Assembly: GCA_965231815.1 (NCBI GenBank)
Contig: OZ246890.1
Coordinates: forward strand, 620,001 to 684,000
Direction of reading: 5' to 3'
DNA: 64,000 nucleotides
Origin: JAPPFW01 sp965231815
GTDB taxonomy: Bacteria; Actinomycetota; Acidimicrobiia; Spongiisociales; Spongiisociaceae
The notes under the pieces were generated by a model, which worked only from the letters and a program-made list of their open reading frames with translations, ran no database searches and was not told the DNA's origin. This document shows, piece by piece, positions 60,528 to 64,000 of this stretch (within the stretch, counting starts at the first letter, position 1; each line of letters begins with the position of its first letter). The position numbers were made by a program, and so were the translations under genes.

Positions 60528-61391
60528 GTGAGGTATCTCGCTCCCACATCAATCGAGGAAGCCGTCTCGCTGCTGGCCGGCGATGGCGATCGGAAGGTCT
60601 ACGCCGGTGCTACGGACCTCATCCCGCAGCTGAGGATGGGTCGACCGGAACCTGACTACGCCGTCAACCTGAAGCGGATTCCGAGGCTGACGGGGTTACG
60701 TCTGGTGGGTGATACCTGGGTGATCGGCGCCGCTACTCCTTCGATCCGGCTTACCGAGGAGAAGGATCTGGTAGCTGACCTGCCGGGCTTGGTCGAAGCG
60801 GCCGCCCTTATCGGATCGGACCAGATCCAGAGCCGGGCCAGCCTCGGCGGCAACCTTTGCAATGCTTCCCCGGCGGCGGACAGCGTTCCGGCGATGGTGG
60901 TGAACGAGGGCAGGGCTGTGATCTCCGGTCCCAACGGTACGAGGACCATCCCGGTGGCCTCGGTGGTGACCGGACCGGGACGTACCTCCCTGGCGAGGGG
61001 GGAGTTCGTGGTCGAAATCGAGTTCGATCGGCCACCTGTTCGGACCTCCGATGCGTATCTGAGGCTCATCCCCCGCACCGAGATGGACATAGCGGTTGTA
61101 GGTGCGGGAGCGCGCCTATCCCTTGACGAGGAAGGCCGTTGTGTATCGGCGGCTGTAGCGCTGGGAGCGGTGGCGCCGACCGTGGTTCGTGTACCTGCTG
61201 CGGAGAACCTCCTAGTCGGCCACCCTCTCACCGACCCGGTACTCAAGCAGGTAGCAGTCCATGCTTCCGCGGCCTGCGATCCGATCGACGACAAGCGCGG
61301 AACCAAGCAGTATCGCCGCCAGGTCGCCGGAGTGCTGGCTGTCCGGGCTTTGAAGCTGGCGGCCTCCCGTGCGGCCGGCTCGACGAGATGA
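60528..61391 (+). CDS. FAD-binding subunit of molybdenum hydroxylase (CoxM type)
   Basis: The 287-aa FAD subunit of a xanthine-dehydrogenase-family enzyme. RKVYAGATDLIPQLRMG and RASLGGNLCNASPAADSVPA are the FAD-binding motifs, and the C-terminal domain (VALGAVAPTVVRVPAAENLL) is complete. The GTG start at 60528 has AACGT before it. It is followed by the small and large subunits in the order M-S-L. Electrons pass from the molybdenum site through iron-sulfur clusters to this FAD. The 231 bp upstream show no gene. Confidence 0.9.
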   Translation: MRYLAPTSIEEAVSLLAGDGDRKVYAGATDLIPQLRMGRPEPDYAVNLKRIPRLTGLRLVGDTWVIGAATPSIRLTEEKDLVADLPGLVEAAALIGSDQIQSRASLGGNLCNASPAADSVPAMVVNEGRAVISGPNGTRTIPVASVVTGPGRTSLARGEFVVEIEFDRPPVRTSDAYLRLIPRTEMDIAVVGAGARLSLDEEGRCVSAAVALGAVAPTVVRVPAAENLLVGHPLTDPVLKQVAVHASAACDPIDDKRGTKQYRRQVAGVLAVRALKLAASRAAGSTR

Positions 61392-61433
61392 ACATGGCCG
61401 GTACGACAATCAAGACATCGACGAGGAAACCCA

Positions 61434-61931
61434 ATGAGTAGCATCCCGGTCACCGCAACAATCAACGAAGATCAGGTGGAGTTCCTGTGCCCGAGTGACC
61501 AAACGTTGCTAGAGACCCTGCGTGATGTCGTGGGGCTTACCGGAGTCAAGGAAGGGTGCGCCACCGGGGACTGCGGCGCCTGCTCGGTGATTCTCGACGG
61601 ACGGCTTACCTGCGCATGCCTGGTATTAGCCCCTGAGGTGGACGGCTCGACCATATTCACTGTTGAAGGTATGGCCGGACCCGATGGCCTCCACCCCCTC
61701 CAGCAATCCTTCCTGGAGGGTGCGGCCCTGCAGTGCGGCGTGTGTACACCGGGATTCCTGGTAGCGGCGAAGGCGCTGCTGGACCGGAGCCCGGATCCGA
61801 GCGAGTCGGAAGTGCGCTACGCCATCGCCGGAAACCTGTGCCGCTGCACCGGCTACGACAAGATCGTGCGTTCGATCCTGACGGCGGCTGAGGATATGAA
61901 GAAAGATGCGGAGGAAAAGGAGAAGGTGTGA
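61434..61931 (+). CDS. 2Fe-2S subunit of molybdenum hydroxylase (CoxS type)
   Basis: A 165-aa iron-sulfur subunit with two clusters. The N-terminal ferredoxin-like cluster is bound by GVKEGCATGDCGACSVILDG and LTCACLVLAPE. The C-terminal helical cluster is bound by LQCGVCTPGFLVAAKALL and IAGNLCRCTGYDKIV. All eight ligands are visible. The end overlaps the large-subunit GTG start by 4 bases (GTGA). Confidence 0.93.
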   Translation: MSSIPVTATINEDQVEFLCPSDQTLLETLRDVVGLTGVKEGCATGDCGACSVILDGRLTCACLVLAPEVDGSTIFTVEGMAGPDGLHPLQQSFLEGAALQCGVCTPGFLVAAKALLDRSPDPSESEVRYAIAGNLCRCTGYDKIVRSILTAAEDMKKDAEEKEKV

Positions 61932-64000
61932 CCACGACTATCACCCCCCCAACCACCGAAACCAACCCCGGCTACAAGTGGGTGGGAACCCGTCCCGTTC
62001 GCCACGACGGCCTCGACAAGGTAACCGGGCGGGCACGTTTCGGCGCCGACCTGACCCTGCCGGGCATGCTGATCGGAGTGGTGCTTCGCTCCCCCCACGC
62101 GCATGCCAGGATCCTCTCGATCGACACTGCGCCTGCCAGGGCGATTGACGGGGTGAAAGCGGTTGTAACGGGCGCCGATTTCCCGATGCTGGAATCCGAG
62201 GCGGGCGAAGGTGGAGAGGGCGCGGTAGATTTCCGAGACCTGTGCCACAACATCATGGCTCGTGACAAGGTGCTCTACGAGGGACATGCCCTCGCGGCGG
62301 TCGCGGCCACTTCCCGCCGGGCGGCCCTAGCGGCCTTGGCGGCTATCAAGGTGGACTACGAGGTCTTACCGCACGTCATAGACGTCGAAGATGCGATGAG
62401 GCCCGATGCGCCGGTCCTCCACGAAGACATGATCACCGCGGGGATGGACCCGGCGCCTGAAACCCCGTCGAACATAGCCGCCCGTTATCTCCACGAGCGC
62501 GGTGATGTGGAGCAGGCCTTTGCCGAGGCCGACGTGATCGTGGAGCGGGAGTTCACCACCAGGCCGGTCCATCAGGGTTACATCGAGCCCCACGCGGTTG
62601 TCGCCGATGTGGCCGAGGACGGTCGGGCGATGGTGTGGTGCTCCTCCCAGGGACATTTCATGGTCCGTACCTATACGGCGAAGTTGCTCGGGTGGGAACC
62701 ATCTCGAATCAAGGTAATCCCCGCCGAGATCGGTGGCGGGTTCGGGGGCAAGACCACTGTCTACATCGAACCGGTGGCCACATTGCTGTCCCAGAAGGCC
62801 GGGCGTCCGGTCAAGGTCGTTATGACCCGGGATGAGGTCTTCCGGGCTACCGGACCCACCTCCGGTTCCAAGATACGGTTCAAGGTGGGCGCTCGCCGGG
62901 ATGGGACGATCGTCGCGGCATCAGGATGGTTGGCCTACCAGGCCGGAGCTTTCAAGGGCTCGCCTGTGGAACTAGGCGTTATGTGCATGCTCGCGCCGTA
63001 CGACGTTCCCAACTTCCACCTGGAAGGTTTCGACGTTGTCAACAACATGCCCAAGGTGGCCGCCTACCGTGCTCCGGGCGCCCCGATGGCGGCGTTCGCC
63101 TCCGAGACGGTATTGGACGAGGTCGCCCGGGCGCTCGACATGGATCCCCTCGAGTTCCGGATGGCCAATGCCGCCGAGGAGGGTATCAAGGCGGTCTACG
63201 GTCCACGCTTCCGCCGGATCGGATACCGTGAGACGGTAGAGGCGATCCGGAACCATCCGCACTACTCGGAGCCTCTCGGGTCGAACCAGGGCAGGGGGGT
63301 AGCCAGCGGATTCTGGTTCAACTTCGGTTCTGTTTCCAGCGCCACGGTGCACATAAACGAGGACGGAGGCGCATCGGTCATGACCGGTAGTCCCGACATC
63401 GGCGGCAGCCGGGCGTCCATGGCCCTGATGGCTGCGGAGGAATTGGGGATTGATGTGTACCGCATCACCCCGATCGTGGCCGATACCGAATCGATCGGGT
63501 TCACCGATATGACCGGAGGGAGCCGGGTAACCCACGCCACCGGCATGGCGGTGATCGAAGCTTGCCGCATAGTTGTGGCTGATCTGCGAGCCCGGGCCGC
63601 CAAGATCTGGGATGCGGACCTTGATGACGTGGAATGGGTCGAGGGTCGGGCACAGCATGTCGAGGGCAACCATCCACCTCTTACGACGGAGGACCTTGCC
63701 GAGACGTCCGCTCGAACCGGTGGTCCGATAACCGCCAGCGCCTCGCTAAACGCCAGAGGGGCGGGAGTCGCCTTCTCAACCCAGGTGTGCGATGTCGAGG
63801 TGGACCCCGAAACCGGCGCCGTGGAGATCCTCCGCTACACCACCGCTCAGGACGCCGGCCGAGCCATCCATCCCAGCTACGTCGAAGGCCAGATGCAAGG
63901 AGGGGTAGCCCAAGGCATCGGGTGGGCGCTCAACGAGGAGTATCTCTTCGACCGCCAAGGCGCCATGGAGAATCCGGGCTTTCTCGACTACCGGATGCCG
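61928..64000 (+). CDS. Molybdenum-binding subunit, xanthine dehydrogenase family (partial)
   Basis: The catalytic subunit runs off the window edge at its 3' end; 691 codons are present. It starts with GTG 61928 and has VRHDGLDKVTGRARFGADLT, then the molybdopterin motif IPAEIGGGFGGKTTVYIEP. The active-site loop is AAYRAPGAPMAAFASETVLD, and QGGVAQGIGWALNEEYLFD is near the Glu. The loop is not the AYRCSFR signature of form I CO dehydrogenase, so the enzyme is a xanthine- or aldehyde-oxidising relative, not an aerobic CO dehydrogenase. The substrate is unknown. The three subunits are in one operon. Confidence 0.92.
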   Translation, partial: MTTTITPPTTETNPGYKWVGTRPVRHDGLDKVTGRARFGADLTLPGMLIGVVLRSPHAHARILSIDTAPARAIDGVKAVVTGADFPMLESEAGEGGEGAVDFRDLCHNIMARDKVLYEGHALAAVAATSRRAALAALAAIKVDYEVLPHVIDVEDAMRPDAPVLHEDMITAGMDPAPETPSNIAARYLHERGDVEQAFAEADVIVEREFTTRPVHQGYIEPHAVVADVAEDGRAMVWCSSQGHFMVRTYTAKLLGWEPSRIKVIPAEIGGGFGGKTTVYIEPVATLLSQKAGRPVKVVMTRDEVFRATGPTSGSKIRFKVGARRDGTIVAASGWLAYQAGAFKGSPVELGVMCMLAPYDVPNFHLEGFDVVNNMPKVAAYRAPGAPMAAFASETVLDEVARALDMDPLEFRMANAAEEGIKAVYGPRFRRIGYRETVEAIRNHPHYSEPLGSNQGRGVASGFWFNFGSVSSATVHINEDGGASVMTGSPDIGGSRASMALMAAEELGIDVYRITPIVADTESIGFTDMTGGSRVTHATGMAVIEACRIVVADLRARAAKIWDADLDDVEWVEGRAQHVEGNHPPLTTEDLAETSARTGGPITASASLNARGAGVAFSTQVCDVEVDPETGAVEILRYTTAQDAGRAIHPSYVEGQMQGGVAQGIGWALNEEYLFDRQGAMENPGFLDYRMP

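Noticed and set aside
62972..63673. 233-aa minus-strand frame
   Set aside because: Antisense to the molybdenum subunit, whose conserved motifs span this region.
61928..64000. Aerobic CO dehydrogenase (form I)
   Set aside because: The active-site loop reads AYRAPGAP and not AYRCSFR, so a CO dehydrogenase name is not supported despite the M-S-L operon order.
1..64000. tRNA, rRNA or riboswitch genes
   Set aside because: No T-arm/anticodon patterns, rRNA stretches or known riboswitch cores were recognised by eye; a covariance-model scan could still find a small RNA.

Overview
The window is high-GC DNA with many GTG and TTG starts, dense genes and a rich accessory content. Gene content (S-layer-homology surface proteins, LLM oxidoreductase, VOC protein, several amidohydrolases, a CoxM/CoxS/CoxL-type molybdenum hydroxylase, pyrE, a fused Nnr) suggests an uncultured actinobacterium, possibly of the Acidimicrobiia. 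That placement is inference from gene families only; there is no rRNA or tRNA here to test it.

Layout. 1-2.2 kb: a dGTPase-type HD phosphohydrolase, then an ISL3 remnant and a broken C-terminal copy of the same gene. 2.3-8.1 kb: a 36/36-bp repeat pair, a lone AAA ATPase, surface protein SLH1, a 205-bp IS1380-derived MITE-like element, a tiny CxxC protein, and a DUF2335-like membrane gene cut by an intact IS5-family element whose target duplication lets the original gene be rebuilt. 8.7-13 kb: an acyltransferase-3/SGNH protein and a TolB-like propeller protein. 13-25 kb: surface proteins SLH2 and SLH3, a VapBC pair, a degenerate IS3 element carrying a frameshifted group II intron, and a hybrid locus where two truncated SLH genes meet tail to tail.

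25-34 kb is a defence island: an AAA ATPase with a small PD-(D/E)xK-like partner, a Gabija pair (gajB, gajA), an operator-like palindrome region, and a small two-gene operon interrupted by an intact IS1380 element (CTAA duplication). 33.9-36 kb holds the most unusual content: two adjacent minus-strand genes, an SLH-thioredoxin fusion and a lipoprotein-thioredoxin. In each the reading frame is broken only by a TGA at the first position of the CxxC redox motif, followed by a hairpin whose apical loop starts 16 nt downstream. I read both as selenoproteins (UPVC and UETC).

36-40 kb: pyrE, fused nnr and a Fic protein with operator-like repeats. 40-55 kb: catabolic enzymes (LLM oxidoreductase, VOC, two amidohydrolases, Ldh-type dehydrogenase, zinc alcohol dehydrogenase, enolase-superfamily dehydratase), an SLH-M16 peptidase fusion and a RelBE-like pair. 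55-60.3 kb: a hydroxyacid-dehydrogenase-like protein that lacks its catalytic Arg and His and carries an extra C-terminal domain, an AlbA_2/Schlafen-type protein, and an OLD-like ATPase. 60.5-64 kb: the FAD, iron-sulfur and (partial) molybdenum subunits of a xanthine-dehydrogenase-family enzyme.

Surface biology and redox chemistry may be linked. The SLH repeats of the thioredoxin fusion and of the M16 protein contain regularly spaced cysteine pairs, which an extracytoplasmic selenium-dependent oxidoreductase could act on. Transposition has reshaped the window: IS5, IS1380, IS3, ISL3, a group II intron and MITE-like ends are all present, and several sit exactly in or next to genes.
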